23,950 bases of DNA from Sphingobacteriales bacterium. Its GTDB lineage: Bacteria > Bacteroidota > Bacteroidia > Chitinophagales > Chitinophagaceae. The notes beneath the pieces are model-generated. The model did no database searches. It was not told the origin of the DNA and was given only the letters and a program-made list of their open reading frames with translations. The DNA lies in assembly GCA_024640385.1 (NCBI GenBank), contig JAHEFC010000007.1, positions 1-23,950 of the forward strand. Reading direction: 5' to 3'. Position numbers and translations under genes: made by a program. Below, in pieces: positions 1-8,547 of this stretch; the stretch's first letter is position 1, and every line of letters starts with the position of its first letter.

Positions 1-1255
1 CCGCGGTAAATATGATTCTGCTCTCTACTATGCCCGGGTTGCCTATGACCTTGCGCTCTCTTTGGGTAGAAAAAAAATACAGCAACAATCTACCGCACTG
101 TTGTCGAGGCTACTGGAAGTAAAAGATCCCAGGGAATCACTCCGGTATCTTAAAATAAGCACTGCCTTGGGTGACAGCTTGTTTAGTACTGCCAAAATAC
201 AGGCTTTAGAGGGCCTGGCTTTCAAAGACAGGGAACATCAGAACGATATCCGTTTGGCCGAACAGGCTCTGCGCAATAAGATAAGGCTCTATGCCTTAAT
301 TGGGGGTATTCTATTGATGCTTATGGTATCCGGACTGCTCTACCGGAATATCCGAAACAAACAAAAAGCCAATGAAGCACTGGGTGCAGAAAAAGCGAAG
401 GTGGAAAATACACTGGAAACGCTGAAAGCTACCCAATCACAGTTGGTGCAACGCGAGAAAATGGCTTCGCTGGGAGAGCTCACTGCAGGTATTGCACACG
501 AGATCCAGAACCCGCTCAACTTCGTGACTAATTTTGCGGAGATCAACTCAGAGTTGATCACAGAGTTAAGGGAAACGCAGAGACGCGGAGAGGGACGCGG
601 AGACACAGAGGAGATCCTTGATATGCTTGCAGACAATGAACAGAAAATACTGTACCACGGCAAACGTGCCGATGCCATTGTAAAAGGCATGCTGCTGCAT
701 TCCCGCAGCAGTTCCGGTGCAAAAGAACCTACAGACATCAATGCACTATGCGATGAGTATCTGCGCCTGGCTTATCATGGAATAAAGGCAAAAGACAAAT
801 CCTTTAACGCCACCTTCAAAACAGATTTCGATCAAAATATAGCTAACATCAATATCATCCCGCAGGACATAGGCAGGGTATTATTGAACCTGATCAACAA
901 TGCATTTTATGCGGTGGAGGAAAAGAAAAAGCAAATGGGCGCTGGCTATGAACCAATGGTTACTGTAAGCACGCAGCTCGTTAGCGATCTGAAAAATCCG
1001 TCAATCCGCCAATCCGCCAATCCGCCAATCCCCTCATCCGCCAATTCGATAATGATAACGGTGAAGGATAATGGAAACGGGATCCCGGAAAAAATAAAAG
1101 ACAAGATCTTCCAGCCATTCTTCACCACAAAACCCACCGGCCAGGGAACGGGACTGGGACTGAGTTTGAGTTATGATGTTGTAAAAGCGCATGGGGGAGA
1201 GATCAGGGTGGAGAGCAAGGAAGGCGAGGGTTCTACGTTCAGCATCATATTATGA
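1..1255 (+). CDS. TPR-type membrane sensor histidine kinase, 5' end cut by the window
   Basis: This is the C-terminal part of a two-component sensor kinase. The frame is open to the left edge, so TTG at 62 is not the start. Codons from position 2 to about 280 read as TPR-like helices. One membrane segment lies at about 287-344 ([16 protein letters not shown]) and is followed by a coiled coil. The DHp motif [12 protein letters not shown] has its phospho-acceptor His at 497-499. The HATPase domain shows an N-box ([10 protein letters not shown]), DNGNGIP and [10 protein letters not shown]. The ATP-binding half faces the cytoplasm. No receiver gene is adjacent. The catalytic core closely matches the kinase at 5896, but two 8 bp repeat arrays (575-610 and 995-1050) are translated within it: one in the loop between the DHp helices, the other in an ATPase-domain loop just before the DNGNGIP strand. 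The kinase class is certain; the signal sensed is unknown. Confidence 0.93.
   Translation, partial: RGKYDSALYYARVAYDLALSLGRKKIQQQSTALLSRLLEVKDPRESLRYLKISTALGDSLFSTAKIQALEGLAFKDREHQNDIRLAEQALRNKIRLYALIGGILLMLMVSGLLYRNIRNKQKANEALGAEKAKVENTLETLKATQSQLVQREKMASLGELTAGIAHEIQNPLNFVTNFAEINSELITELRETQRRGEGRGDTEEILDMLADNEQKILYHGKRADAIVKGMLLHSRSSSGAKEPTDINALCDEYLRLAYHGIKAKDKSFNATFKTDFDQNIANINIIPQDIGRVLLNLINNAFYAVEEKKKQMGAGYEPMVTVSTQLVSDLKNPSIRQSANPPIPSSANSIMITVKDNGNGIPEKIKDKIFQPFFTTKPTGQGTGLGLSLSYDVVKAHGGEIRVESKEGEGSTFSIIL
575..610 (+). repeat. 8 bp-unit array (ACGCAGAG family) inside the kinase gene
   Basis: The array reads as units acgcagag, acgcggag, a 4 bp piece aggg, then acgcggag and acacagag. 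This 8-8-4-8-8 layout is 36 bp long and encodes [12 protein letters not shown] in the DHp hairpin loop. The same layout, in the same reading frame, recurs at 3917-3952 in an unrelated gene. The paralogous kinase at 5896 has a different sequence at this position (about [14 protein letters not shown]) and shows no repeat. Confidence 0.8.
995..1050 (+). repeat. 8 bp-unit array (AATCCGCC) inside the kinase gene
   Basis: About seven imperfect 8 bp units lie here: aatccgtc, three perfect aatccgcc, aatcccct, catccgcc and aattcgat. They encode a Pro/Ser/Asn-rich stretch ([18 protein letters not shown]) in the ATPase domain, just before the strand leading into DNGNGIP. The paralogous kinase at 5896 has only a short loop (NTTCDDGK) in this place, so the array looks like an insertion into a tolerant loop. 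Confidence 0.8.
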
Positions 1256-1259
1256 TCAG

Positions 1260-1283
1260 CCAATTAGCTAATTAGTCAATTGG
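1260..1283. repeat. 8 bp-unit near-palindromic array after the kinase stop
   Basis: Three units, ccaattag, ctaattag and tcaattgg, begin 4 bp after the TGA stop (1253-1255). The block is almost its own reverse complement, so it could fold into a hairpin in RNA. No T-run follows, so I do not call it a terminator. Confidence 0.5.
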
Positions 1284-1335
1284 GTAACCCTGATCCAGAT
1301 AAAAAAAATCGTAACTTATACGGACAAACCTCAAC

Positions 1336-2574
1336 ATGCGCCTACTGGCTGCAATATGGCTACTGGCTTTTTGCATCACAAGCACTGCACAGCAGGTCAA
1401 CCTCACCAATCTCAATCACGCGCTTCGTTGGCTGGATGAATCCCAGTTCCCTCCATTTGTAAAAGACTCTGCCATCAGTAATGAAATATGCGCTAATGTG
1501 GTTGCGGCTCTGGCAAAGAAATTCAACGCTGAACCCGGCACCCGGCCCGCAGGCATCGATTACAAGTCGATCACGATGTTCGGTTCCCCAAAATTTGCGG
1601 CCCCCGCTAAATCATCAAACCCTAAAGACTACCAGGCATCAGTACTTTCCTTCATTACGAGAGGCACATCAAACACGCTGAGCTACTGGGAAATGAAAGT
1701 GGAAGTCAGACAAAACGGTAAAACCATTTACGAGCACAACACCCGGCATGAACTCGTAAATTTTGAAGGTCGGGTCAAATGGGTTGACGAGGCTTCATTC
1801 AAACAGCATTTCGGGGTGTTAATCGATGAGCTCCTTGAACTCAGTCCTCCTCTCGCCTCAAAATACGTATTGGGACATGGTATAGACTATGCAGAGCTGC
1901 TTCGTTCCAACGCACAAGTTTGGAAAGTGGAGAAGAATTCCAACCTAACTGGCTTCGGACTACCTTCTTTCGGCCCCTATACCACACTCACTGCCGGAAA
2001 GCTGGACAGTCCTGTTCTACGTACCCGTAAAGTGCTTGGCACAGAATCTTCCATCGGGATAACCAGCGGCGCCCATGCGTTGAGTTTCGACCAGTTTAAA
2101 AGCATTGATTTCACAAAAAGGAAATATGGTTACCTGGCACTTGCTGTGGGGAACGATACACTACAAACTCTCTATTCCATCAATACGCATAGCGTAGGCA
2201 CTCGCCGGACCTTTCTAAGCGATCTCTTGAGCAAAGACGATGATGATGAGAATTCCGGTACCGCGCCTTTAGATCGCAACATCAAAGGCATGTTCCGTAC
2301 CGATACCCTGGTCTGGGAGTTCATACTCACCTCTAACGAACCCAGCGGTGCGATCAACGGAGGATACCTGGAAAATGGTAAGGAGCGGTTTAGTCTTGTA
2401 CAGAAATACCATTCAATGAATCATTCCGAGATGATCTGCAAGGCAGAAGACGGCGAGTACCTGGCTTCCCTTGATGGTTCTGAAATGAGGATAAAAAAAG
2501 ATCTTGACCCCTTCACCGTGCATGCTTTCGCCATTTTCTATGCCGTACTGATGAGTACGAAGAATATCAAATGA
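1336..2574 (+). CDS. Secreted protein of unknown function, 412 aa
   Basis: I do not recognise this protein. It starts with a clear Sec signal peptide (MRLLAAIWLLAFCITSTAQQ; cleavage probably after the Ala-Gln region), so it should be periplasmic or surface exposed. The rest is mixed alpha/beta with no catalytic motif that I can name, no transmembrane segment and no CxxCH or lipobox. An acidic run (KDDDDEN) lies near residue 300. The ATG at 1336 is preferred because the signal peptide follows it directly. An overlapping frame from 1280 lacks such a peptide. The gene sits 80 bp after the kinase gene and 85 bp before the esterase-like gene on the same strand. No function is proposed. Confidence 0.8.
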   Translation: MRLLAAIWLLAFCITSTAQQVNLTNLNHALRWLDESQFPPFVKDSAISNEICANVVAALAKKFNAEPGTRPAGIDYKSITMFGSPKFAAPAKSSNPKDYQASVLSFITRGTSNTLSYWEMKVEVRQNGKTIYEHNTRHELVNFEGRVKWVDEASFKQHFGVLIDELLELSPPLASKYVLGHGIDYAELLRSNAQVWKVEKNSNLTGFGLPSFGPYTTLTAGKLDSPVLRTRKVLGTESSIGITSGAHALSFDQFKSIDFTKRKYGYLALAVGNDTLQTLYSINTHSVGTRRTFLSDLLSKDDDDENSGTAPLDRNIKGMFRTDTLVWEFILTSNEPSGAINGGYLENGKERFSLVQKYHSMNHSEMICKAEDGEYLASLDGSEMRIKKDLDPFTVHAFAIFYAVLMSTKNIK

Positions 2575-2659
2575 AATTTACCGCTCGCTCCCTGCAATAT
2601 ATTGATGACCAAATAGTTTATATATAGTGATGCGGTTCATCAGAGGCATCTTATAAACC

Positions 2660-3967
2660 ATGCTCAAGCCGTTTTTACTGTTGATCGCGACTTTCGTGTC
2701 GCTCGTGATGTATGGCCAAAACCGGGCTGACCTGGTTAAGCAGTACAGTTCTCCTATATCGTCCATCTCCATCAATGATACATCCGATAGCGATCTCCGG
2801 GCCATTGCTGACGCCATCGGCAACAGCCGCATCGTGATGCTGGGTGAAATGGATAATGGCGACGGCGAAACCTTCAAAGCCAAGGCCCGCATTGTGCGGT
2901 ATCTCCATCAGAAACTAGGATTTTCAGTGCTGGCCTTTGAATCCGATTTCTACAACACCAATACCCTCTGGGACCAATATCAAAACGGAGACTCGGCCCT
3001 CCAGGCAGTCTGGGGCGTGTGGACCGATGTGGAAGAATTCCAGGATATGGCCAGGTACATCTCCCAATATTCCAAAGGCCCTGAGCCGCTCTCGATCGCT
3101 GGCTTCGACTGCCAGGTGTTCTATCAACCGGGTATGGTCGATTTCCTTCGTCAGTCATCTTCCCTGTTAATATCCATGGGCTACAATGAAACGGATGCCA
3201 GGAATTATCTCAGCATTTTAGTAAAAGCAAACGACTACGATACCTCCAAGGTACTGCCGGACAGCACCATCTCCTTTCTCCGGAATTATACCATTAAGGT
3301 GATGAATGATATCCGCAAAAACCCATCCCTGGATACATCGGGCATGTGGCTGCAAACCTTCAATTCCATGATGGGCAATGCCGCCAACTGCTGGCTCAAC
3401 CGGAGGGTTCCCGTAGGTTATAATTTCTTTCGTATACAAATGGACGGCACCATCCACGACCGGCAGATGGCCGATAACCTGCGCTGGCTCTCAGAGCAAA
3501 AATACAAAGGGCGAAAGATCATAGTATGGGGCCACAATCAACACGTGTGTAAGAACAATGACCTGCTGGAAATTGATCTATCCAACTACCGCAAAACGCA
3601 GAACACCACCATGGGCAATGAACTCGCCAAAATATTTAAAGATGATCTGTTCTCCATCGGATTCACGTCATTCGATGGCAGTTCGGGCTCACCCTTTCAG
3701 CGCAATCTCAAACCCTATGAGATCAGGCCCCTGGGCAAGAACGACTGGTACACAAATACCATGGCATCATTAAAAATGAATTATGCGTTCACTGATTTCC
3801 GTGCTATCAGTAAAACACCCGTTGGTGACAATGAATTTACCATGCGTGGCTGGGGATACCAGTATGAGATGAAAGGAAAATGGTTTCATGTGTTTGACGG
3901 AATGTTCTTTATCAGGACACAGAGACACGGAGAGATACGCAGAGACGCAGATTATATTTACGAGTAA
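2660..3967 (+). CDS. Exported erythromycin-esterase-like protein, 435 aa
   Basis: This belongs to the erythromycin esterase (EreA/EreB-like) fold family. The signs are a GE motif at residues 62-63 followed by an E/K-rich helix (ETFKAKARIVRYL), then GFSVLAFESDF, and a second catalytic block WGHNQHV with His292 and His295. A signal peptide (MLKPFLLLIATFVSLVMYGQ) indicates export, whereas classical Ere enzymes are cytoplasmic. The family's general-base His, normally in GExxH, is replaced by Asn66 (GEMDN). Macrolide hydrolysis is therefore doubtful, and the protein may act on another ester or be inactive. The last 17 or so residues, after VFDGMFFI, come from an 8 bp repeat array. The TAA stop lies within a second array. 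The fold is fairly sure; the substrate is unknown. Confidence 0.8.
   Translation: MLKPFLLLIATFVSLVMYGQNRADLVKQYSSPISSISINDTSDSDLRAIADAIGNSRIVMLGEMDNGDGETFKAKARIVRYLHQKLGFSVLAFESDFYNTNTLWDQYQNGDSALQAVWGVWTDVEEFQDMARYISQYSKGPEPLSIAGFDCQVFYQPGMVDFLRQSSSLLISMGYNETDARNYLSILVKANDYDTSKVLPDSTISFLRNYTIKVMNDIRKNPSLDTSGMWLQTFNSMMGNAANCWLNRRVPVGYNFFRIQMDGTIHDRQMADNLRWLSEQKYKGRKIIVWGHNQHVCKNNDLLEIDLSNYRKTQNTTMGNELAKIFKDDLFSIGFTSFDGSSGSPFQRNLKPYEIRPLGKNDWYTNTMASLKMNYAFTDFRAISKTPVGDNEFTMRGWGYQYEMKGKWFHVFDGMFFIRTQRHGEIRRDADYIYE
3917..3952 (+). repeat. 8 bp-unit array (ACGCAGAG family) forming the esterase C-terminus
   Basis: The units are acacagag, acacggag, the 4 bp piece agat, acgcagag and acgcagat. The layout is the same 8-8-4-8-8 as at 575-610 and is read in the same frame (here TQRHGEIRRDAD). 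It makes up most of the C-terminal tail of the esterase-like protein, just after the last recognisable family segment. Confidence 0.8.
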
Positions 3968-3991
3968 GCGGTGAGCAGTAAGCGGTGAGCA
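3964..3991. repeat. 7 bp-unit array containing the esterase stop codon
   Basis: Four units alternate: gtaagcg, gtgagca, gtaagcg, gtgagca (a 14 bp unit repeated twice, perfectly). The TAA stop (3965-3967) lies inside the first unit, so this array and the 3' end of the gene are fused. Confidence 0.75.
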
Positions 3992-4054
3992 TTTTCCCGA
4001 AAATCTTGTGGTAAATACCAATTGCTCTCGATCACCTGATGTCGAATTTTGTAA

Positions 4055-4147
4055 ATGAATTTGCAGGGATATGAGGTGTTGGCTGATACAGCTTTTGAAA
4101 AATATGAATTCATAACTGTGGGAGAAATTATGAAGCTTTTACAATAA
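4055..4147 (+). CDS. Possible 30-residue small ORF
   Basis: An ATG directly after an in-frame TAA opens a 30-codon frame (MNLQGYEVLADTAFEKYEFI, then TVGEIMKLLQ) ending at TAA 4145-4147. Its composition is protein-like, with amphipathic helix potential, but I recognise no family. It ends 37 bp before the next small ORF. It could be a real small protein or the tail of a decayed gene. The support is weak. Confidence 0.2.
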   Translation: MNLQGYEVLADTAFEKYEFITVGEIMKLLQ

Positions 4148-4184
4148 GGTCAAGGTAAAATTGTAAATTCAATAAAGGATTGTT

Positions 4185-4353
4185 ATGGCTGACCATAAAC
4201 CTCAAAAAAAAAATAACCTATAAGGTTACAGTAGTAGAAAACATGCGCGACTACAGCAACGATCCATTTGTTTTAAGGAAAGAAAAAATGGCCAGCGATT
4301 TCATCGAAAAAAATGGCCTGTCCCCAGAAAGGAGAAAGAAAAAACAGAAATAA
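4185..4353 (+). pseudogene. Small gene split by a 10-A run (55 aa if one A is removed)
   Basis: An ATG at 4185, with a purine-rich aaagga 5 bp upstream, opens MADHKPQKK and then hits a run of ten A residues (4204-4213) and a stop at 4221. If one A is skipped or is a sequencing error, the frame continues as ITYKVTVVENMRDYSNDPFV and on to a Lys/Arg-rich end at TAA 4351, 55 residues in all. Without a shift, the frame after the run has its own ATG at 4243 (36 aa). The possibilities are a decayed gene, an assembly error or programmed slippage on the A run. I cannot name the family. Confidence 0.4.
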
Positions 4354-4407
4354 TTCGGCCGGCTTCATCATTTACTGATCATTCCCCCTTATCAACAAAT
4401 CCCTTTT

Positions 4408-4429
4408 CTGATCTCCTGATCTCTGATCA
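4408..4429 (+). repeat. Weak 8 bp-unit array (CTGATCTC)
   Basis: Two perfect ctgatctc units (4408-4423) are followed by a partial one (tgatca). Further ctgatc words lie at about 4375 and 4444. This is the least convincing of the short arrays and may be chance. Confidence 0.3.
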
Positions 4430-4490
4430 TGCAGTATAAATTCCTGATCAGCAGGTTTTAAACTAATTTCCGTATCCAACCAAACTTGAG

Positions 4491-5825
4491 ATGAAGCAAT
4501 TCCTTTACCTCGCCATATTTTCTTTGTACTTCTGCTTTGCCGCTGAAGCGCAGTCTGCCCGGCCCAATATCCTCCTCATTCTCACCGATGATCTTGGCTA
4601 CCACGACGTATCCTACTATGGTACCAAAGACCTGCGTACGCCCAATATTGACCAGCTCTGCAGCTCCGGCATGCGGTTCGATAATTTCTACGCCAATTCG
4701 CCCGTGTGCTCCCCTACCCGGGCTTCGCTGATGACGGGTCGCTATCCTGATTACGTGGGTGTACCAGGACTGATCCGCTCCCATCCCGACGACAACTGGG
4801 GCTATCTTGATCCCGCCGCCATTCTCCTTCCCGCGGTGCTGAAAAAAGCTGGTTATCACACCGCCCTGATAGGCAAGTGGAACCTCGGATTGGAATCGCC
4901 CAATCTTCCCAACGAAAAAGGCTTCGATCTTTTTGAAGGCTGGCTGGAAGACATGATGGATGATTATACCACCAAGCGCCGGTTCGGAAAGAACTATATG
5001 CGGAAGAATAAAGACAGCATTGACCCAACAGGACATGCCACGGATATATTTACGGACTGGTCAGTTGAATATATCCGCAGCCGTGCCAGGGAAAAAAATC
5101 CTTTCTTCCTCTTCCTTTCTTATAACGCCCCGCATTTCCCCGTCCAGCCTCCACAGGATTACATTGATAAAGTGAAAAAACGCGAGCCGGGTATTTCGGA
5201 AACCAGGGCTAAGCTTGTGGCCTTCATCGAACAAACTGATGACGCTATTGGCAAACTGATCCATACCCTGAAAGAAACCGGGCAATACGACAACACGTTG
5301 ATCATCTTTACCAGTGATAACGGAGGCCATTTGCCAACGGGAGCAAATAACGGGCCGGCAAGAGACGGTAAACAATCTATGTACGAAGGCGGACTTCGGG
5401 TACCCGCGGCAGTTAGTTGGCCGGCGAAAATAAAAGCCGGAACAGTTTCCGCGCAAATCAACCTTTCCATGGACATCTTCCCCACATTAGCAGAACTGGC
5501 CGGTGTGAAAATAAATCACCAGGTAGAAGGCCGAAGTTTTTTGCAGACACTGCTCGGCAACGAGATAAGAGAAGAAGACCGTGTACTTTACTTTACACGC
5601 CGCGAAGGAGGCTCCTATGGCGGTAAGGCTTACCATGCCATCAGGCAGGGCGATTGGAAATTATTGCAGAACTCGCCTTATCAACCTATGGAGCTGTACA
5701 ACCTCAAAGAAGATCCACTGGAGACGACTGACCTGGTCAAAAATGAAAAGGAAGTTTTCAAAAAACTGAACACTGAACTGATGAAGCACATACAGCAGGG
5801 AGGCCGCGTTCCCTGGCAGCACTAA
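4491..5825 (+). CDS. Secreted type I sulfatase (sulfatase 1), 444 aa
   Basis: This is a formylglycine-dependent arylsulfatase-like enzyme that should hydrolyse a sulfate ester outside the inner membrane. A signal peptide (MKQFLYLAIFSLYFCFAAEA) is followed by PNILLILTDDLGY, with the metal-binding Asp pair at 33-34. The maturation motif CSPTR has Cys73, followed by the usual LMTGRY. Other landmarks are APHFP, TSDNGG (metal Asp/Asn) and the GKxxMYEGGLRVP loop. The conserved GKWHLG loop reads GKWNLG here, with Asn131 in place of the active-site His; this may lower or change the activity. Length is normal for the family. The substrate cannot be read from sequence. No sulfatase-maturing enzyme is in the window. 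Confidence 0.93.
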   Translation: MKQFLYLAIFSLYFCFAAEAQSARPNILLILTDDLGYHDVSYYGTKDLRTPNIDQLCSSGMRFDNFYANSPVCSPTRASLMTGRYPDYVGVPGLIRSHPDDNWGYLDPAAILLPAVLKKAGYHTALIGKWNLGLESPNLPNEKGFDLFEGWLEDMMDDYTTKRRFGKNYMRKNKDSIDPTGHATDIFTDWSVEYIRSRAREKNPFFLFLSYNAPHFPVQPPQDYIDKVKKREPGISETRAKLVAFIEQTDDAIGKLIHTLKETGQYDNTLIIFTSDNGGHLPTGANNGPARDGKQSMYEGGLRVPAAVSWPAKIKAGTVSAQINLSMDIFPTLAELAGVKINHQVEGRSFLQTLLGNEIREEDRVLYFTRREGGSYGGKAYHAIRQGDWKLLQNSPYQPMELYNLKEDPLETTDLVKNEKEVFKKLNTELMKHIQQGGRVPWQH

Positions 5826-5895
5826 TACCGGCTACGCCGCCTGTTTTTCTATTTCACCAAGGGGCTAAATTGTTGCCCGCCCATCCGGAACTTCT

Positions 5896-8547
5896 ATGTT
5901 TTCCCGGGAACAATTATTAACTTCAGAACCCTGTCCTCAACCAGGCATAATGAAAAGCGCTCACAAATCCAGTTCGCCAATCAAAAGCAGTGCTGTTGAA
6001 CAGGAGACCTATTCCCCAAACAATATCATAGAGCAGCTGAAAGCCGAACTCAGCCAAAAAAAACGTGAACTGGAAATCGAAGCCGCCCTCGAAAAAGTCA
6101 GGGCAAAAGTGATGGCGATGACTGCTTCAAAAGACCTGAACGATACCTCGCTTGTTTTTGGTGAACAGCTTCGCAATCTTGGCATCAACTGGCAATTCTC
6201 TTATTTCTGGCTGATCGAAGAATCAAAAGATCAAAACACTTTCTGGATCACCTGGCCGGATTATAAAACAAGTATCACAACTTATACTTTATCCGAAGCG
6301 GAAGAATATTTTAACGACTGCCTGATCTCATGGCGGGCAGGAGTGGCCATCCACGAGAATTTTGTAAGCCCTGAAAAAACCCAGGACTGGCTGGATACCT
6401 ATCAACGCATCACAGATGACGCCGGTGGCGAAGCAAAGAAAGTGATGAAGATGGAGACTTTCCCCAACGGTGTGTATTACTATGATGCCATGATGAAATA
6501 CGGCTCATTCGGCATCTGTATCAATTACCCGGCAAGTGAAGAAGAAAAAAATATTCAATGCAGGTTTGCCATTGAATTTGAAAGAGCATATACCCGCTTC
6601 CTGGATCTGCAACACGCGGAAGAACAGGCCCGTGAAGCACAGATAGTTGCAGCCCTTGAAAGAGTAAGAGCCAAGGCCATAGGCATGCATAATAGCGAGG
6701 ACCTTACAGTTACTGCCTGCGCGGTATTTACAGAACTACGTCACCTTGGTATCCATCCGATTCGCTGCGGTGTTGGGCTGCTCACCCGAACTTCCCGGAG
6801 AGCACAACTTTACGCGGCCTCTTCCGGCGATGATGGTGACGGGCTGGCACTGGTGGGGTGGATCAACCTGGAAGGGCACCCGGTGATGTGCCAGATCTAT
6901 GATTCATGGGTTGAGCAGAAAGAGTTTTTGCCGGAAATGGAATGTGAAGAATTGAGATCCTATTATAAAATGCTGTTGGCAGGGCTTTCAGTACCGGTTC
7001 CTGATTTCAAAACCGGGGAAAAACAATTCGGATGTTTTCTGCCATTCACCGTTGGCTGTTTCTATGCATGGTCCGATACAAAGTATGAAGAAAACCAACT
7101 CGGGATCATGCGGCGTTTTGCCGGTATCATGGACCTTACGTTCAGGAGATATATGGAATTGCAGCAGGCCGAAGCCAATGCAAAAGACGCACTTAAACAG
7201 GCCACGCTCGACAGGATCCGTGCCGACATCGCTTCAATGCGAACGGTGAAGGACCTGGACAGGATCATTCCGCTGATCTGGACCGAGCTCTGTACACTTG
7301 GCATTCCTTTTATCCGTTGCGGTGTTTTTATTATGGATGATGAACAACAGCTCATTCATACTTTTCTTTCTGCCCCCGATGGTAGGGCTATCGCAGCTTT
7401 CCACCTGGACTACGATCTGCCCGGAAAATTCGCCATCATGCTGAATCACTGGCGTAACAAAGAGTGTTATATCAGCCTTTGGACAATGGAAGATTTCGAA
7501 ACTGTTGCAGATATTCTTGTTGAACAGGGATCTATCGGAACCAGGGAACAATATCTTGGCTCGATCCCAAAAGATGGATTTCAATTGCATTTTATTCCTT
7601 TCCTCCAGGGCATGTTGTATGTGGGAAATATGGAAAAACTGGCAGACGAACATATCGAACTGATCCAGCGCATTGCTGATGCATTCTCAACAGCCTATGC
7701 GCGTTATGAAGATTTTTCGAAACTTGAAATTGCCAAGGAACAGGTGGAAAACACATTGACAGATCTCAGGCAGGCCCAACTGCAACTGATCCAGTCGGAA
7801 AAAATGGCTTCGCTGGGTGAGATGACTGCGGGAATTGCTCATGAGATCCAGAACCCTTTAAACTTCGTGAACAATTTTGCAGAGGTCAATTCAGAGTTAT
7901 ACGCAGAGTTGGCAGATGAACTCAAGCTCGGACATGTTGGAGAGGCAGAGACCATCATCAATTTACTCCAGGATAACGAAAAGAAAATAATCTTCCATAG
8001 CAAACGGGCAGACGCCATAGTGAAAGGCATGTTGCAGCATACGCGGGCCAGCAGCGGTGTAAGAGAACTTACTGATGTCAATGCCCTTGCTGATGAGATG
8101 CTAAGGCTCAGCTTTCATGGTTTTCGTGCCAAAGACAAATCCTTCCAGGCAGACTATACCATTCATGGCGAGTCGTCACTTCCATCTATCAATATAGTAC
8201 CTCAGGATTTCAGCCGTGTATTGCTCAACATCATCAACAATGCATTCTACGCAGTGAATGAAAAAAGAAAGCAGGGACTTGCTGACTATAAACCATTGGT
8301 TGAACTGAACACAACTTGCGATGATGGGAAACTGGTAGTCACCATCAAAGACAATGGCAACGGTATTCCGGAAACCATACGAAATAAGATCTTCCAGCCA
8401 TTTTTCACCACCAAGCCCTCGGGCCATGGTACAGGCCTTGGTCTTTCTCTTAGCTATGATGTGATCAAGGCAAATGGAGGTGAGATCCTGGTCGAGAGTA
8501 AGGAAGGGGAAGGGTCGGTGTTTCGGGTAAGTCTTCCAATTACATAG
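5896..8547 (+). CDS. Cytoplasmic histidine kinase with three GAF-like modules, 883 aa
   Basis: A large soluble sensor kinase with no signal peptide or membrane segment. Three repeated sensory modules each open with an ALE(K/R)VRAK-type helix, at about residues 64, 255 and 436. They match the GAF-like modules often placed in front of Bacteroidota kinases. A short coiled coil leads to the DHp helix, with [12 protein letters not shown] and His649. The HATPase domain has [17 protein letters not shown] and [10 protein letters not shown] near the C-terminus. The start could also be ATG 5950 (MKSAHKSS), 18 codons in; neither has a decisive ribosome site. The core is nearly the same as in the kinase at 1-1255 but lacks both repeat insertions. 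It lies 70 bp after sulfatase 1. No receiver domain or response-regulator gene is adjacent. Confidence 0.92.
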   Translation: MFSREQLLTSEPCPQPGIMKSAHKSSSPIKSSAVEQETYSPNNIIEQLKAELSQKKRELEIEAALEKVRAKVMAMTASKDLNDTSLVFGEQLRNLGINWQFSYFWLIEESKDQNTFWITWPDYKTSITTYTLSEAEEYFNDCLISWRAGVAIHENFVSPEKTQDWLDTYQRITDDAGGEAKKVMKMETFPNGVYYYDAMMKYGSFGICINYPASEEEKNIQCRFAIEFERAYTRFLDLQHAEEQAREAQIVAALERVRAKAIGMHNSEDLTVTACAVFTELRHLGIHPIRCGVGLLTRTSRRAQLYAASSGDDGDGLALVGWINLEGHPVMCQIYDSWVEQKEFLPEMECEELRSYYKMLLAGLSVPVPDFKTGEKQFGCFLPFTVGCFYAWSDTKYEENQLGIMRRFAGIMDLTFRRYMELQQAEANAKDALKQATLDRIRADIASMRTVKDLDRIIPLIWTELCTLGIPFIRCGVFIMDDEQQLIHTFLSAPDGRAIAAFHLDYDLPGKFAIMLNHWRNKECYISLWTMEDFETVADILVEQGSIGTREQYLGSIPKDGFQLHFIPFLQGMLYVGNMEKLADEHIELIQRIADAFSTAYARYEDFSKLEIAKEQVENTLTDLRQAQLQLIQSEKMASLGEMTAGIAHEIQNPLNFVNNFAEVNSELYAELADELKLGHVGEAETIINLLQDNEKKIIFHSKRADAIVKGMLQHTRASSGVRELTDVNALADEMLRLSFHGFRAKDKSFQADYTIHGESSLPSINIVPQDFSRVLLNIINNAFYAVNEKRKQGLADYKPLVELNTTCDDGKLVVTIKDNGNGIPETIRNKIFQPFFTTKPSGHGTGLGLSLSYDVIKANGGEILVESKEGEGSVFRVSLPIT

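Larger units (their letters stand above)
3992..4490. other. Gap with small-ORF traces and no long gene
   Basis: This stretch between the esterase-like gene and sulfatase 1 has no long reading frame on either strand that looks coding. It holds two short candidate plus-strand frames (4055-4147 and 4185-4353, described separately) and a weak ctgatctc repeat. It is A-rich between about 4140 and 4350. I see no transposase remnant, tRNA or inverted repeat bounding it. Confidence 0.6.

Noticed and set aside
62..64. TTG as the start of the first kinase
   Set aside because: The frame is open to the left edge of the window with protein-like TPR sequence, so the gene is truncated, not started, here.
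4458..5036. 192-codon minus-strand open frame
   Set aside because: It is antisense to sulfatase 1, including its CSPTR motif; no independent coding signs.
5826..5860. Terminator hairpin after sulfatase 1 (ggctacgcc followed by a T-run)
   Set aside because: The stem would be only about 3 bp, too weak to call.
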